Shown piece after piece: positions 54,208 to 63,749 of a stretch of 64,000 bases of DNA. Under the pieces are notes generated by a model. It saw only the letters and a program-made list of their open reading frames with translations, searched no databases and was not told where the DNA came from. A program made the position numbers and the translations under genes. Origin of the DNA: Acinetobacter nosocomialis. Lineage in GTDB: Bacteria > Pseudomonadota > Gammaproteobacteria > Pseudomonadales > Moraxellaceae. Each line of letters opens with the position of its first letter. Position 1 is the stretch's first letter. Where the stretch lies: assembly GCA_025736915.1 (NCBI GenBank), contig CP107049.1:2418001-2482000 (forward strand), given 5' to 3'.

Positions 54208-54987
54208 ATGTGTATTGTGGCTTTAGCATGGCATGTTCTGGATGATATGCCCTTGTGTCTTATTTCAAACCGTGATGAGTTTTATCACCGACCAACCGCA
54301 TTGTTGCATCAATGGGAACATACACCCATCATTGCAGGGCAAGACTTACAGTCAGGTGGCACTTGGATGGGCGTTACGCCACAGGGCCGATGGGCTGTGT
54401 TAACCAATTTCCGTGATGGACGTGATAAACAGCAATACGAGACTTCTCGTGGTCATTTAGTTCAGGCTTTTTTAGAGTCTGATTTATTGCCGATTCGCTT
54501 TGCTCAGCAATTGGAACAACAGCAACAGAACTTTGCTGGTTTTAACCTGTTTATGGGAAATGCTGATCAGGCAGTCTATATGAGTAACCGTGGTGAAGCC
54601 CCACAAGTATTAGCTAATGGCGTGTATGTGGTTTCGAATGGTTTAATGTCCGATCACTGGGAGAAAACCAGACATTTAAGAACCCGTTTTACGCAAGAGT
54701 TCTTGCCTATGCATCAGCACAAAACGGAAGAGTTAAGCTTGCAACATGCAGCGTGGGATATTTTAGAAGATGAGCGTAAGGTCACCACAGCATTGTTGCC
54801 AAATACGGGCATTCAACCACAAATGGAAGAGTTGCTATCATCGACTTTTATTCAAAGCCCAGTATATGGAACACGTTGTTCGAATTTTTTAAGAATGACC
54901 AATAATGAATGGATTTGGTTGGAAAAGACCCAGCAAGGTGAACATAGTGGCCAAATTGTACAGCAGCAGATACCTTTAAATCGTTAA
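54208..54987 (+). CDS. NRDE-family (TANGO2-like) protein
   Basis: A 259-residue protein beginning MCIVALAWHV with the family motif LISNRDEFYHRPTALLHQWE and GGTWMGVTPQGRWAVLTNFRD. Cys2 after Met removal would be the N-terminal nucleophile of an Ntn-type fold, so the ATG at 54208 is chosen over 54160; AGGGA precedes it at good spacing. The eukaryotic homologue TANGO2 is tied to haem or lipid handling; the bacterial role is unknown. Confidence 0.85.
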   Translation: MCIVALAWHVLDDMPLCLISNRDEFYHRPTALLHQWEHTPIIAGQDLQSGGTWMGVTPQGRWAVLTNFRDGRDKQQYETSRGHLVQAFLESDLLPIRFAQQLEQQQQNFAGFNLFMGNADQAVYMSNRGEAPQVLANGVYVVSNGLMSDHWEKTRHLRTRFTQEFLPMHQHKTEELSLQHAAWDILEDERKVTTALLPNTGIQPQMEELLSSTFIQSPVYGTRCSNFLRMTNNEWIWLEKTQQGEHSGQIVQQQIPLNR

Positions 54988-54988
54988 C

Positions 54989-55017
54989 AAAATGCCGATC
55001 AAATGATCGGCATTTTT
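54989..55017. terminator. Bidirectional terminator between the NRDE gene and the first PhoX-type gene
   Basis: AAAATGCCGATCA and its complement with a T-run; the stem is close to perfect and lies between convergent genes. Confidence 0.85.
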
Positions 55018-55032
55018 CTAGGGAGAAACAAA

Positions 55033-57225
55033 TTAACCAGCAATAACGCCACCATCTTTACGGGTAATAACTACAGTTGCCGAACGTGGACGCGCAGTTT
55101 TGTTGCTTGGATCTTTTTGTGTGGCAGGCCAGTTACTTTCTGGTTTTGCGTAACTTGGAGAGTCTTCACCAGGGTGCTGAACATTAATGAAAATTGCCTT
55201 ATAGTCCGGTGTCATGGCAATACCAGTAATTTCACATTGCTTTGGTCCGACTAAGAAACGGCGTAATGTTGCATCTGTAACTTTAGCGCCTGTTATGGTT
55301 TGCTGACCATTTGATGTAGTTGCCGCACCGCCATCACCAATTTGACCTGGTAGGGCAGCAAGCATCATACAGTTGGTGACATCTGTATAAGCGCCGTCAT
55401 CTGTCTCAATCCAGAGAACACCGCGTGGGTCAAACCACATACCATCCGGTGATGAAAAATCATTATTGTCTGTTAAACCTGACAAGTTGATGTTTGAAGC
55501 CATCGAAGCTTCTGCACCAAATAAGTAAATGTCCCACTTGAAGGTTTCAGCAGTGGTTTTGTCATCGACTTCTCTAAAACGAATGATATGGCCGTTTACA
55601 TTTCCCTTTTGTTCTTTTGTGCCTGCATATAGGTCGGTATAGTTACGAGGGTTGGCTGCATCTGTAGGGTAATCTTTACCACGGTTTGAGTTGTTGGTGA
55701 GTGTGACATAAATTTCGCCATTAATCGGGTTAACGGTTGCCCATTCTGGGCGGTCCATTTTTGTTGCACCGACTGAATCTGCTGCTAAACGCGCAAAAGT
55801 GACTACGTCTGCCTGAGATTTAAATGGATAGGTCGTGTTACTTTCATTTAAACCATTTTTACCGTAGGCAAGTTCAATCCATTGACCTGAACCATCGTTA
55901 TTAAATTTGGCAACATACAACTTACCTGAGTTCATGTATTTGTCACCGGCTGCATAGCCGCCGTTTATATCTTTTGTGTCCCACACTGCGGTTGAAACAA
56001 ACTTATAGATGTATTCGCCACGAGAGTCATCACCCATATAAAATGCGATTGGTTGACCTGCTACGGCACGACATGCACTGTCTTCATGGGCAAAACGGCC
56101 TAATGAGGTACGTTTAACCGGATTTTGACGGTTATCAAATGGGTCAATTTCAACCATCCAGCCAAATGTGTTTGGTCCATTGCGGTAATCTTGGGTTGCT
56201 TGAGCCGCTTTTACATCGGCATTCCAGCGGTCATATAGGTCTTGTGCCTCTACTTGACCAATTGCAGTTTCCCAGCCGTAGCGAGAACTTGATCCTGCTT
56301 TAAGACCATAGCGTTTAAGAGCAATTATTTCTTCTGGAGTACGTAGCGCATCATCAGTTGTGCTACGGGCAAAATAACCGATAAAGTTTTCTTCTGTGGT
56401 TAAGTATGTTCCCCAAGGTGTATAGCCATTACCACAGTTATTGTGTGTACCACGAGTCTGACGCCCAGCAGGCGAAAAGCGCGTTGAAAGTAAGTTAGAC
56501 CCTGCTGCTGCACCCGCAAAGTCCATGACTGTAGAGCCTGTAATACGTCTATTAAAAATAGAGTTTTTTACAACTTCTACTTTTTGTGTAGCAGGGTCTT
56601 TTTTGATATGAACTACAGAAACACCATGAGCATTGGTTTCGCGAATGACTTCGTCTTCAGGACGGCGTCCATCAACTTTGGTTGGACCTTTAGGGTGCAA
56701 GAAGGTTTGGTTGATGTATTCGTGGTTCATCACCAATAAACCTTGTGTTGAAACAGTGTCATCAAAACGGTTTGTTGATGTGTTTAAACCAAAATAGTGC
56801 ATACCATCGTGGCAGTCGCCAGAGCGAAACTGGAAGCTTGGACCAGATGGAATATTGTTATCATCCCAATCACCAAAAGAAGGATTAATAGAGTCACCTA
56901 AAGCGTAAATCACATTTGCCTCATAACCTTCTGGTACGGTTACAATATCATTTAAATTTTTAGCAACTGGCGTAAAGGTAAGTTTTTCTGGCTTTTTATT
57001 TGGATCGACTGGAGCAGTTCCACCATTGTTAGAACTAGAGTCATCGTTATTATCATTACAGCCCGTTAAAGTAGAGGCTAAAGTTAATGCCACAGCCCCG
57101 CTTGCTGCTTTAGTAATGAGACTACGACGACTTACGTATTGGTCTAAAACATCACGAAAGTGAATATTGTTCGAAGTGTTGTTGTCTAGTTCCTGATCTT
57201 CATGATATGGGGTCAAGTCGTTCAT
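55033..57225 (-). CDS. Tat-exported PhoX-family phosphatase (first copy)
   Basis: A 730-residue secreted protein. The N-terminus holds a twin-arginine signal (YVSRRSLITKAASGAVALTLASTLTGC) with a lipobox-like LTGC at its end. The PhoX/DUF839 domain follows: MHYFGLNTSTNRFDDT, GLLVMNHEYINQTFLHPKG, GNGYTPWGTYLTTEENFIGYF and RPEWATVNPINGEIYVTLTNNSN, and DGMWFDPRGVLWIETDDGAYTD. Characterised PhoX enzymes are calcium/iron-dependent alkaline phosphatases. Four Pho-type repeats lie upstream (57287-57326). The mature protein may be an outer-membrane-bound or periplasmic lipoprotein. Confidence 0.87.
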   Translation of the reverse strand: MNDLTPYHEDQELDNNTSNNIHFRDVLDQYVSRRSLITKAASGAVALTLASTLTGCNDNNDDSSSNNGGTAPVDPNKKPEKLTFTPVAKNLNDIVTVPEGYEANVIYALGDSINPSFGDWDDNNIPSGPSFQFRSGDCHDGMHYFGLNTSTNRFDDTVSTQGLLVMNHEYINQTFLHPKGPTKVDGRRPEDEVIRETNAHGVSVVHIKKDPATQKVEVVKNSIFNRRITGSTVMDFAGAAAGSNLLSTRFSPAGRQTRGTHNNCGNGYTPWGTYLTTEENFIGYFARSTTDDALRTPEEIIALKRYGLKAGSSSRYGWETAIGQVEAQDLYDRWNADVKAAQATQDYRNGPNTFGWMVEIDPFDNRQNPVKRTSLGRFAHEDSACRAVAGQPIAFYMGDDSRGEYIYKFVSTAVWDTKDINGGYAAGDKYMNSGKLYVAKFNNDGSGQWIELAYGKNGLNESNTTYPFKSQADVVTFARLAADSVGATKMDRPEWATVNPINGEIYVTLTNNSNRGKDYPTDAANPRNYTDLYAGTKEQKGNVNGHIIRFREVDDKTTAETFKWDIYLFGAEASMASNINLSGLTDNNDFSSPDGMWFDPRGVLWIETDDGAYTDVTNCMMLAALPGQIGDGGAATTSNGQQTITGAKVTDATLRRFLVGPKQCEITGIAMTPDYKAIFINVQHPGEDSPSYAKPESNWPATQKDPSNKTARPRSATVVITRKDGGVIAG

Positions 57226-57286
57226 ATTAAATTCCTAATTCAAAATAAGTTTTTTCTAAATGTCTTGATTAGCTTAAGTTTTGAAT

Positions 57287-57326
57287 ATGACGAGGTCTTG
57301 ACGTTTTAATGATAACTTAATGAAAA
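57287..57326 (-). promoter_or_regulatory. PhoB-type repeats before the first PhoX-type gene
   Basis: On the minus strand four 7-mers start at exact 11-base intervals: TTTTCAT, TTATCAT, ACGTCAA, TCGTCAT, each separated by four bases. GTCA(T) is the Pho-box core. A weak -10 candidate (TAAGCT) follows 10 bases after the last unit. The array starts 61 bases before the gene. Confidence 0.65.
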
Positions 57327-57383
57327 ATTTGATCGTTTAGTCAAAAAGAAAGTACTTTTTATTTTTATGGGGGTTTTTAAATA

Positions 57384-57413
57384 AAAGAAACCTGCATAAA
57401 GCAGGCTTCTTTT
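57384..57413 (-). terminator. Terminator after the second PhoX-type gene
   Basis: On the minus strand AGAAGCCTGC pairs with GCAGGTTTCT (one G-U pair) around five bases, followed by T-rich sequence. It separates the two PhoX-type genes. Confidence 0.82.
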
Positions 57414-57428
57414 GAGTTGTGGTAAGAA

Positions 57429-59414
57429 TTATTTCTTCACAACAGATGGTGCTAGAGGGTCAGCCGTAATATAACCAACTGCCGCTGCAAAACGATCTTT
57501 GTAGTTTGCACGAACAAGAGGATCAAGAGTCGCTTTTACTTTATCGTGTAATGGAGATTCCCAGTCACCCGGATGCTGGAAGTTACTCATGATATAAGTC
57601 CAGCCATTCACTGCATCTACAGCATGTAAACCTGTCGATTCAGCACCAGCAGGTGTTGATAAGATACGGCTTAATTGTTTGGTATCTACGTTATATGCCC
57701 ATAAGAAGTTATTTACGTGCATACCACTGTCTTCACCAATGAAGAGCGTACGTAAGTTTTCAGAGAACTTAATGTTATCTGGGTTTGCAATTTTATCTGC
57801 ATTTGCAAGGTTACCTAAAGCATCAGCAGTGGTGAGGTCTTCACCCACTAAAGCTGTTGGCGGCTCCATATGAGTCGATACCCATTCACTATTAATGAGC
57901 TGACCTTTATTGTCGACTTGGCTGCCTTTTAACGTATGTGCATAAACTGCACCAGCTTTTGGACCTTGTACTTGAATATCAGTGGTTTTATCAACCATAG
58001 AAGACTGTACATAAGACATCGCAGAGTATGCGATTTTGTCTTTAATATTGACAGTTGTGCCTTCCATTTTGGTGAAGCCCATACTTGCGCCCACTAAAGC
58101 TGCATAACGATGCGTTTCTAAGAAAGCCGCTTCACGTTCTTTACCCGGTACAAGTTTGACCCAGTTATTTTTGCCGCTATAACGGATTTTGGTATAGCTT
58201 GCATCTTGAGGATCTGTAGTTTTTACATCCATCAAGTCTGAAATCTTGTATTGATCTGCCCAGCTTTTTACTTCTGCACTTGTTGCATGACCAAGGTTAA
58301 TCCAAGAAATATCACCCGCACCAGCGCCTACGCCTGAGGTTTGCTTCCATTTAGCAACATAGAGCGTACCCGCAGATAAGTCTTTTTCTTTATCGGCAAC
58401 AAACATGAATAAACCGCCATTCGTTGCATCATCACCCATCAATGCAGTGCGGTTATCTGGCATAATTTGAATAAGTTCGTGCGAGATACGACCTAAACAG
58501 TAATGTTTTTTGATTGAACCTGTACCATCCGTATTTACAGTAACTTCTGGTAAATGACCGTAGTGGTATGGGTTACCTTTGGTACTGTCACCAAATAAGT
58601 TTTTGCTAAATACTGGTAAGTAGCTTCCAGCAACATTGTTTGCATCTGGTTCGTATTCTTCACTAGAAAGGTGAGTTCCCCATGGAGATAAGCTTGCACC
58701 ACAAGTAATCCATAAACCGTTTACTTTAGAAGTATCGACATTGTGGTATTTAACCAGTGTTAAATGACCAGTTTTAGGGTCTTGGTCTAAAGTTAAAATC
58801 GCAATTGGAGATGGTAGTAAGCCATACATAGACGCTAAGCTTTGGTCACGAGTCGTATATTCAAACTGAACGACGTGAAATACAGGATTACCTGTAACAC
58901 CTAAAGCTTGTTTGTCTGCATCGGTAAAGTCACGACCTGTTGCTTGTTTAAAGCTAATTAAAGAGCTTCCATCTGGACAGTCAGAGAAGAATTGACGTTC
59001 TTGACCAGGTTTTGATTTATCAATAATCGGCTGATTATTAATATCAACATAACCACCCGCTAGAATTTTTCCACCTTTACCATCTGCAACCAGATCACCT
59101 GTGGTAAAGAATGGCTTGTATGCTAATGTGTAGTCAGTTTTTGAGCCATCTTCCCAGCTAATTGAAAGGCTTGATCCAACAGTTGTTGTTGCCATCGCTG
59201 CTGGGTTGGCTAAAGATGGTGCAGCCATTGAGGTAAACGTTGCATTTTTAAAGTTTACTGTTGGTGGTGGAGTAACAACATCTGAATCATTATTACTGTC
59301 ATTACAGCCTGCTAACGTTGCTGCCGTAGCCATCGCACCTAATGGAAGAAAAGGGATCCCCGTAAACCATTTTAAAATATCGCGACGTGTTGGGTGGTTA
59401 GAAGCAGTTGTCAT
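57429..59414 (-). CDS. Tat-exported PhoX/DUF839-family protein (second copy)
   Basis: A 661-residue secreted protein with a twin-arginine signal (HPTRRDILKWFTGIPFLPLGAMATAATLAGC; RR at 9-10) ending in the lipobox-like LAGC. The DUF839 part has SLASMYGLLPSPIAILTLDQD, WITCGASLSPWGTHLSSEEYEPD, GRISHELIQIMPDNRTALMGDDATNGGLFMFVADKE and LRTLFIGEDSGMHVNNFLWAYN. It shares order of motifs with the first copy but the two are clearly divergent. Phosphatase activity is inferred from family. Preceded by four Pho-type repeats and a good -10. Confidence 0.86.
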   Translation of the reverse strand: MTTASNHPTRRDILKWFTGIPFLPLGAMATAATLAGCNDSNNDSDVVTPPPTVNFKNATFTSMAAPSLANPAAMATTTVGSSLSISWEDGSKTDYTLAYKPFFTTGDLVADGKGGKILAGGYVDINNQPIIDKSKPGQERQFFSDCPDGSSLISFKQATGRDFTDADKQALGVTGNPVFHVVQFEYTTRDQSLASMYGLLPSPIAILTLDQDPKTGHLTLVKYHNVDTSKVNGLWITCGASLSPWGTHLSSEEYEPDANNVAGSYLPVFSKNLFGDSTKGNPYHYGHLPEVTVNTDGTGSIKKHYCLGRISHELIQIMPDNRTALMGDDATNGGLFMFVADKEKDLSAGTLYVAKWKQTSGVGAGAGDISWINLGHATSAEVKSWADQYKISDLMDVKTTDPQDASYTKIRYSGKNNWVKLVPGKEREAAFLETHRYAALVGASMGFTKMEGTTVNIKDKIAYSAMSYVQSSMVDKTTDIQVQGPKAGAVYAHTLKGSQVDNKGQLINSEWVSTHMEPPTALVGEDLTTADALGNLANADKIANPDNIKFSENLRTLFIGEDSGMHVNNFLWAYNVDTKQLSRILSTPAGAESTGLHAVDAVNGWTYIMSNFQHPGDWESPLHDKVKATLDPLVRANYKDRFAAAVGYITADPLAPSVVKK

Positions 59415-59453
59415 AATAAATCCGTAACTTTTGTGTGTATATTTGTTGAGTCG

Positions 59454-59509
59454 ATTCTATGGATTGGAAATGACACTTTTCTTACATTTTTAAGTCACTT
59501 TGAAGACAG
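59454..59509 (-). promoter_or_regulatory. Pho-type promoter of the second PhoX-type gene
   Basis: Four 7-mers on the minus strand at exact 11-base spacing: CTGTCTT, GTGACTT, ATGTAAG, GTGTCAT (59509 down to 59470). Ten bases after the last lies TAGAAT (59459-59454), a five-of-six match to TATAAT. This is the classical PhoB layout, in which the Pho box replaces the -35. Confidence 0.75.
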
Positions 59510-59543
59510 TTTATAATTTGATTAATTAAGACGATTTAAAAGT

Positions 59544-59574
59544 AAAAAGCCCAAATCTTAATATTTGGGCTTTT
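59544..59574 (-). terminator. Terminator of tatABC
   Basis: AAAAAGCCCAAAT and its complement enclose CTTAAT; on the minus strand five Ts follow. It lies between tatC and the second PhoX-type gene. Confidence 0.88.
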
Positions 59575-59590
59575 AAAGAGAAGTTTTAGA

Positions 59591-60361
59591 TTATTCAGCA
59601 GACTGGCTTTTTCTCTTCTCAAGAATTTTACCGAACAGTAGGCCTATTTCAAAAAGCAACCACATTGGAATCGCTAGCATCACCATTGAAATCGCATCTG
59701 GGGGTGTAATAAACATAGCAACAAAAAAACATCCCACAATAATAAAACGTCTTTTTTCAGCAAGGCTTTGAGTATTTACTACGCCAATTAAAATAAGTAG
59801 TAAGGTTGCGATAGGAATTTCAAAAGTGACACCAAACACTAAAAATAGCTTTAAACAGAAGCTTAAATAACTATTAATGTCGGTCATTGGCGCTACTGTT
59901 TCAGGTGAAACGCTAATAAAGAAATGTAAGATTGCCGGCAGGGTAATGTAATAAGCAAAAGCGACACCTGCATAAAATAGAACAATACTACCGATCAGTA
60001 ACGGTAGCGCTAAATGGCGTTCTTTTTGATAAAGTGCTGGGCGAACAAAAGACCATATTTCATAAAGAATAAATGGCATTGCAAGCATAAGTGCGACAAA
60101 TAAATTAAGTTTAAATGGCGCCATAAAGGTTGCTGTTACATCCGTTGCAATCATTGAAGATGACGCAGGAAGTTGTAACCTTAAAGGCTCAGACAATAAT
60201 TGGTAAGTATTATTTCGAAAGGGTAGTAAACAAAAGAATAAGAATAATGTTACCCCTACAATCCTGAATAAATGGCGTCTTAAAACTACCAAATGATTCA
60301 TGATTGGCATTTGGTCTAGGTTTTCTTGACTATTTACAGTGGTTGAAGGCAGTTGGTTCAT
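59591..60361 (-). CDS. tatC: Sec-independent protein translocase TatC
   Basis: A 256-residue inner-membrane protein with six helices that reads the twin-arginine signal. Family motifs: HLVVLRRHLFRIVGVTLFLFFCLL, APFKLNLFVALMLAMPFILYEIWSFVRPALYQKERH and FGVTFEIPIATLLLI. It overlaps tatB by four bases (ATGA-type junction), so the two are translationally coupled. Confidence 0.95.
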   Translation of the reverse strand: MNQLPSTTVNSQENLDQMPIMNHLVVLRRHLFRIVGVTLFLFFCLLPFRNNTYQLLSEPLRLQLPASSSMIATDVTATFMAPFKLNLFVALMLAMPFILYEIWSFVRPALYQKERHLALPLLIGSIVLFYAGVAFAYYITLPAILHFFISVSPETVAPMTDINSYLSFCLKLFLVFGVTFEIPIATLLLILIGVVNTQSLAEKRRFIIVGCFFVAMFITPPDAISMVMLAIPMWLLFEIGLLFGKILEKRKSQSAE

Positions 60362-60795
60362 ACGGCAATCTTCAATTCAACAGGAGATGTTTCTGAAATA
60401 TCAGTTTGAGGAACTAAAGACGTACGTTTGGCAACATACGGCACTTTGTAATGGTCTGATATAGGAATACATTTCCGAATAGGCTTTTGTGTTGTTTTAG
60501 GCGTTTCAGTAACTTCTAAATGTTCTGAAATCTGCTGTTTTTGTATTTCTTCAAGCTGCTGTTGTACTTTTCGTTCCAATGCTTCGATGCGGTTAAGTTC
60601 CTCTTGCATTTCTTTGCGGAACTCAGAAAGACGCAGCTCCTGATCAATCTCGTTTTGCAGATTGGTAATATAGCGTTTTAGTCGAACATACCAGCGGCCT
60701 GCAAAGCGTGCAGCTTCGGGAAGCTTATCTGGACCTAAAACTAAAATTGCAATAATTGCAAAACAGAGTAGCTCTGTCATTCCTACATCAAGCAT
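60358..60795 (-). CDS. tatB: Sec-independent protein translocase TatB
   Basis: A 145-residue protein: N-terminal helix MLDVGMTELLCFAIIAILVLGPDKLPEAARFAGRW (the E-x-x-x-[IL]-x-x-x-x-x-LGP-[DE]-[KR]-LP TatB pattern), an amphipathic helix, and a long charged coiled coil. It lies 11 bases after tatA and overlaps tatC. Confidence 0.93.
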   Translation of the reverse strand: MLDVGMTELLCFAIIAILVLGPDKLPEAARFAGRWYVRLKRYITNLQNEIDQELRLSEFRKEMQEELNRIEALERKVQQQLEEIQKQQISEHLEVTETPKTTQKPIRKCIPISDHYKVPYVAKRTSLVPQTDISETSPVELKIAV

Positions 60796-60806
60796 GGGAC
60801 AAACCT

Positions 60807-61109
<303 letters not shown>

Positions 61110-61276
61110 TATTTATAAGTCGTCAGTTACGGTTAGATTTTTAAAGATATTTATCTGAGTAATTTTAAATTTTATTTAACTTAGGTTTTAGACCAATTTA
61201 CGTGAAATAGATCATACATTTCAAAATCAAAAGGTGTAGCATAACAAGCTGTTTTTAATGAGCAAGAGGAGAGAGC

Positions 61277-62152
61277 GTGGCATTACTACTGCCTGTATTG
61301 GCATTTATCACCGGACTTTTACTTGCTCAGACCTCTATCGCAGAAACCATAAAACCTATTCTTTCAGCTTGGCTTGCACGGCTCCTGATTCCGATTGTGA
61401 TCATTTACAACATGGTCTTTTATCAATCGGGAAGTTTGAGCTTAATGCTCTTTAGTTTTGGGTCGGCATTTATTATTTTCTTTGCCTATTTGGCTTTATT
61501 TAAAGACCGCTTACTGGCCCTTTGTGTAAGCTATACCAATATGGGATGGCTTGGTTTTCCTTTTGCCATGGCTCTATTTGGTCCCGAAGCGACTGCTCCG
61601 ATTGTGGCTTTATATATTGGGATGTCAATTTTTGGCAATGCTTGGGCTGTTACGGCAGTCACTACTGCACCGCAAAGTAAGCTCAATATATTAAAAAAGG
61701 TTTTAACTTCCCCACCTTGTATATCAATATTTTGTGCTGTGGTGCTCAGACTTTTAGGGGCCCAGCATATCGAGCATCCTGCCATACATTGGGTATATGA
61801 GGTTGCCAAGTTCGCAATGACTTTTGCAGGTATGTGTGTGCTTGGAATGTGGCTACGCCGTACCAGAGTTTATGCAAAAGACTTAATTTACAGTACCAAA
61901 GCTCAAGCTTTTAAAGTCGCCTGTGGCTTTATTTTGTGTGGTCTAACTTATAGATTTTTACCCATTCCAAATATAAACCAGCAAATAGGGGTGATGTTTT
62001 TAATGTTCTGTTTGCCACCAGCAGCCAATATTGTAGCGTTAGAGACACATTATCAAGGGACGGGGAGATCTGCGGCTTATATCGCATCGGGGACGATTGT
62101 GAGTTGTGTGTGTATTGCGATTTATGCAGTGTTTTTACATCTTTATTTCTAA
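61277..62152 (+). CDS. AEC-family permease
   Basis: A 291-residue protein with about ten membrane helices. AFITGLLLAQTSIAETIKPILSAWLARLLIPIVIIYNMVFY and YTNMGWLGFPFAMALFGPEATAPIVALYIGMSIFGN, then the second half ending LMFCLPPAANIVALETHYQ, are typical of the auxin-efflux-carrier-like family. Substrates range from dicarboxylates to auxin-like compounds; none can be assigned. The start is GTG at 61277, decided by AGGAGAG six bases upstream. Confidence 0.87.
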   Translation: MALLLPVLAFITGLLLAQTSIAETIKPILSAWLARLLIPIVIIYNMVFYQSGSLSLMLFSFGSAFIIFFAYLALFKDRLLALCVSYTNMGWLGFPFAMALFGPEATAPIVALYIGMSIFGNAWAVTAVTTAPQSKLNILKKVLTSPPCISIFCAVVLRLLGAQHIEHPAIHWVYEVAKFAMTFAGMCVLGMWLRRTRVYAKDLIYSTKAQAFKVACGFILCGLTYRFLPIPNINQQIGVMFLMFCLPPAANIVALETHYQGTGRSAAYIASGTIVSCVCIAIYAVFLHLYF

Positions 62153-62221
62153 GTCAGATGATTAGATCAGACTGCCTTTGAATAGTGGTTATATGCTTAT
62201 TTTGTGTATGTAGGCAATACT

Positions 62222-62331
62222 TTACTTTTGTTTCGTCAAAAGTAACAAAACCATTTGTCGAACTGACGACACATCCTTGATGTCGCAGTTCGACGGGCGA
62301 CATCCATGTCGCCTAGCACGATAGCAAATGG
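62222..62331. repeat. Dispersed palindromic repeat, copy 2 (inverted relative to copy 1)
   Basis: In order: TTACTTTTG with CAAAAGTAA (62222-62245); CCATTTG ... CAAATGG enclosing the rest (62251-62331); TCGAACTG with CAGTTCGA (62258-62293); and GGCGACAT-CC-ATGTCGCC (62296-62313), then the CTAGCACGATAG tail. This is the complement order of copy 1 (25288-25392). Non-coding, between convergent genes. Confidence 0.75.
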
Positions 62332-62367
62332 CTTTAACGTTAAACTAAATAAATGCTATATAAAGTT

Positions 62368-62994
62368 TTACTTCTGTAAGCTCTCTCTGAATAACTGTAT
62401 CGCTTGTCCACGATGACTAATCTTATTCTTATCTTCTTTAGACAACTCAGCGCTAGAAACTTGAAGCTCTGGTAACCAGAACAGTGGGTCATAACCGAAA
62501 CCATTTTCACCACGTGGTGCTTCTAAAATTTCACCATGCCAGATGCCTTGGAAAATTTGTGGCAATGGATCTTCTGCATGAGTCACTAAAGCAAGCACAC
62601 ATACGAACATGCCTTCAATCACTTCTCCATTTTTACGAAATGGCAAAAGATCATTTAATAACTTGGCATTATTCGCTGCATCGTCACCATGTTCTCCAGC
62701 ATAGCGTGCTGAATAAATACCAGGTGCACCACCTAAAACCGGAACACAAATGCCTGAGTCATCAGCCATAGCAGGTTTCCCTGAAATTTTAGAGGCATGA
62801 CGTGCTTTAATAATGGCATTTTCAATAAAGCTTAAGCCGTCTTCAATGGCGTCGGGAATATTAAGGCGACCTTGAGGAATAATTTCTACAGGTAACTTAA
62901 GCTGTTCAAAAAGTTTTTCAAACTCTGCGACTTTACCTTTGTTATTACTTGCAAGGACTAAAGAGCCCTGATCAAACCAATGTGGGGTAGACAT
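62368..62994 (-). CDS. rdgB: XTP/dITP diphosphatase RdgB (HAM1)
   Basis: Removes non-canonical purine nucleotides from the pool. The 208-residue protein has the Ham1 motifs LVLASNNKGKVAEFEKLF, FIENAIIKARHASKISGKPAMADDSGICV, GAPGIYSARYAG and NGFGYDPLFWLPEL ending in SHRGQAI. The start MSTPHW at 62994 is preferred over 63018 as closer to the family length; neither ribosome site is strong. Confidence 0.93.
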   Translation of the reverse strand: MSTPHWFDQGSLVLASNNKGKVAEFEKLFEQLKLPVEIIPQGRLNIPDAIEDGLSFIENAIIKARHASKISGKPAMADDSGICVPVLGGAPGIYSARYAGEHGDDAANNAKLLNDLLPFRKNGEVIEGMFVCVLALVTHAEDPLPQIFQGIWHGEILEAPRGENGFGYDPLFWLPELQVSSAELSKEDKNKISHRGQAIQLFRESLQK

Positions 62995-63101
62995 AAGATA
63001 ACCAAACTTTATAACCAATATTGAACGCCAGTTATGTTACGTGTTTTTTGGAAGGGGATATAGAGTAAAACAAATAGAATATAAAATTAGAAGCTTAAAA
63101 A

Positions 63102-63138
63102 CTAAAACCACCTTATAGGTGCTATAAGGTGGTTTTAG
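63102..63138. terminator. Terminator of metW - Sel1-gene unit
   Basis: CTAAAACCACCTTATAG is perfectly complementary over 17 bp to the sequence after a three-base loop. It lies just past the Sel1-type gene on the minus strand. Confidence 0.85.
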
Positions 63139-63161
63139 TCGAGTAAGTTTGAGCTGGATTA

Positions 63162-63749
63162 TTATTGAGCTTGAATCCATTTATCCGCACGGTCACGTGC
63201 CATACGAATTTGCTCTTGAGTTAAGTTGGCAGCAAGAGCTGTCTTTTTACCTTCAGATAAGCTAATCACTTTATTGTCGAGCATGCCATCACGAGTTGAA
63301 AGCTCATACCACTGGTAAGCACCTACGTAGTTTTTCTTTTGCTCTTCCATCATCGCGAGGTTATAGCTTGCGCGGTTATCACCATTGCTTGCAGCTTTTT
63401 CGAAATACTTACGAGCCATAGACTCATCTTTCTTAACACCAATGCCGTCGGCGTACATACGGCCTACATTTAACTGTGCTGGTGATAAACCTTGGTCAGC
63501 AGCAGCTTTAAACCAAGTAAATGCTTGTTTATCGTCTTTTGCTACATCTTTACCGTATTGGTAACGTGTTCCAAGATAAAATTGTGCGCCAGCTTGGCCA
63601 GCTTGAGCTGCTTTTTGAAGGTCATGAATCCCCATTGTGGAGAAGCGCGCAGCTTGGCTCGCAACCGATTGTGGCTGGGCGATATAATCTGCATGAGCCT
63701 GCATACTTAGCAGTCCTGCAATTAGTGTGCTAAATAATGTCTTTTTCAT
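63162..63749 (-). CDS. Exported Sel1-repeat protein
   Basis: A 195-residue protein with a signal peptide (MKKTLFSTLIAGLLSMQAHA) and three Sel1-like repeats: ARFSTMGIHDLQKAAQAGQAGAQFYLGTRYQYG, QAFTWFKAAADQGLSPAQLNVGRMYADG and MARKYFEKAASNGDNRASYNLAMMEE. Such proteins serve as protein-binding scaffolds in the periplasm. Its ATG overlaps the metW stop by four bases (ATGA), so it is translationally coupled to metW, an unexpected partnership. Confidence 0.88.
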   Translation of the reverse strand: MKKTLFSTLIAGLLSMQAHADYIAQPQSVASQAARFSTMGIHDLQKAAQAGQAGAQFYLGTRYQYGKDVAKDDKQAFTWFKAAADQGLSPAQLNVGRMYADGIGVKKDESMARKYFEKAASNGDNRASYNLAMMEEQKKNYVGAYQWYELSTRDGMLDNKVISLSEGKKTALAANLTQEQIRMARDRADKWIQAQ

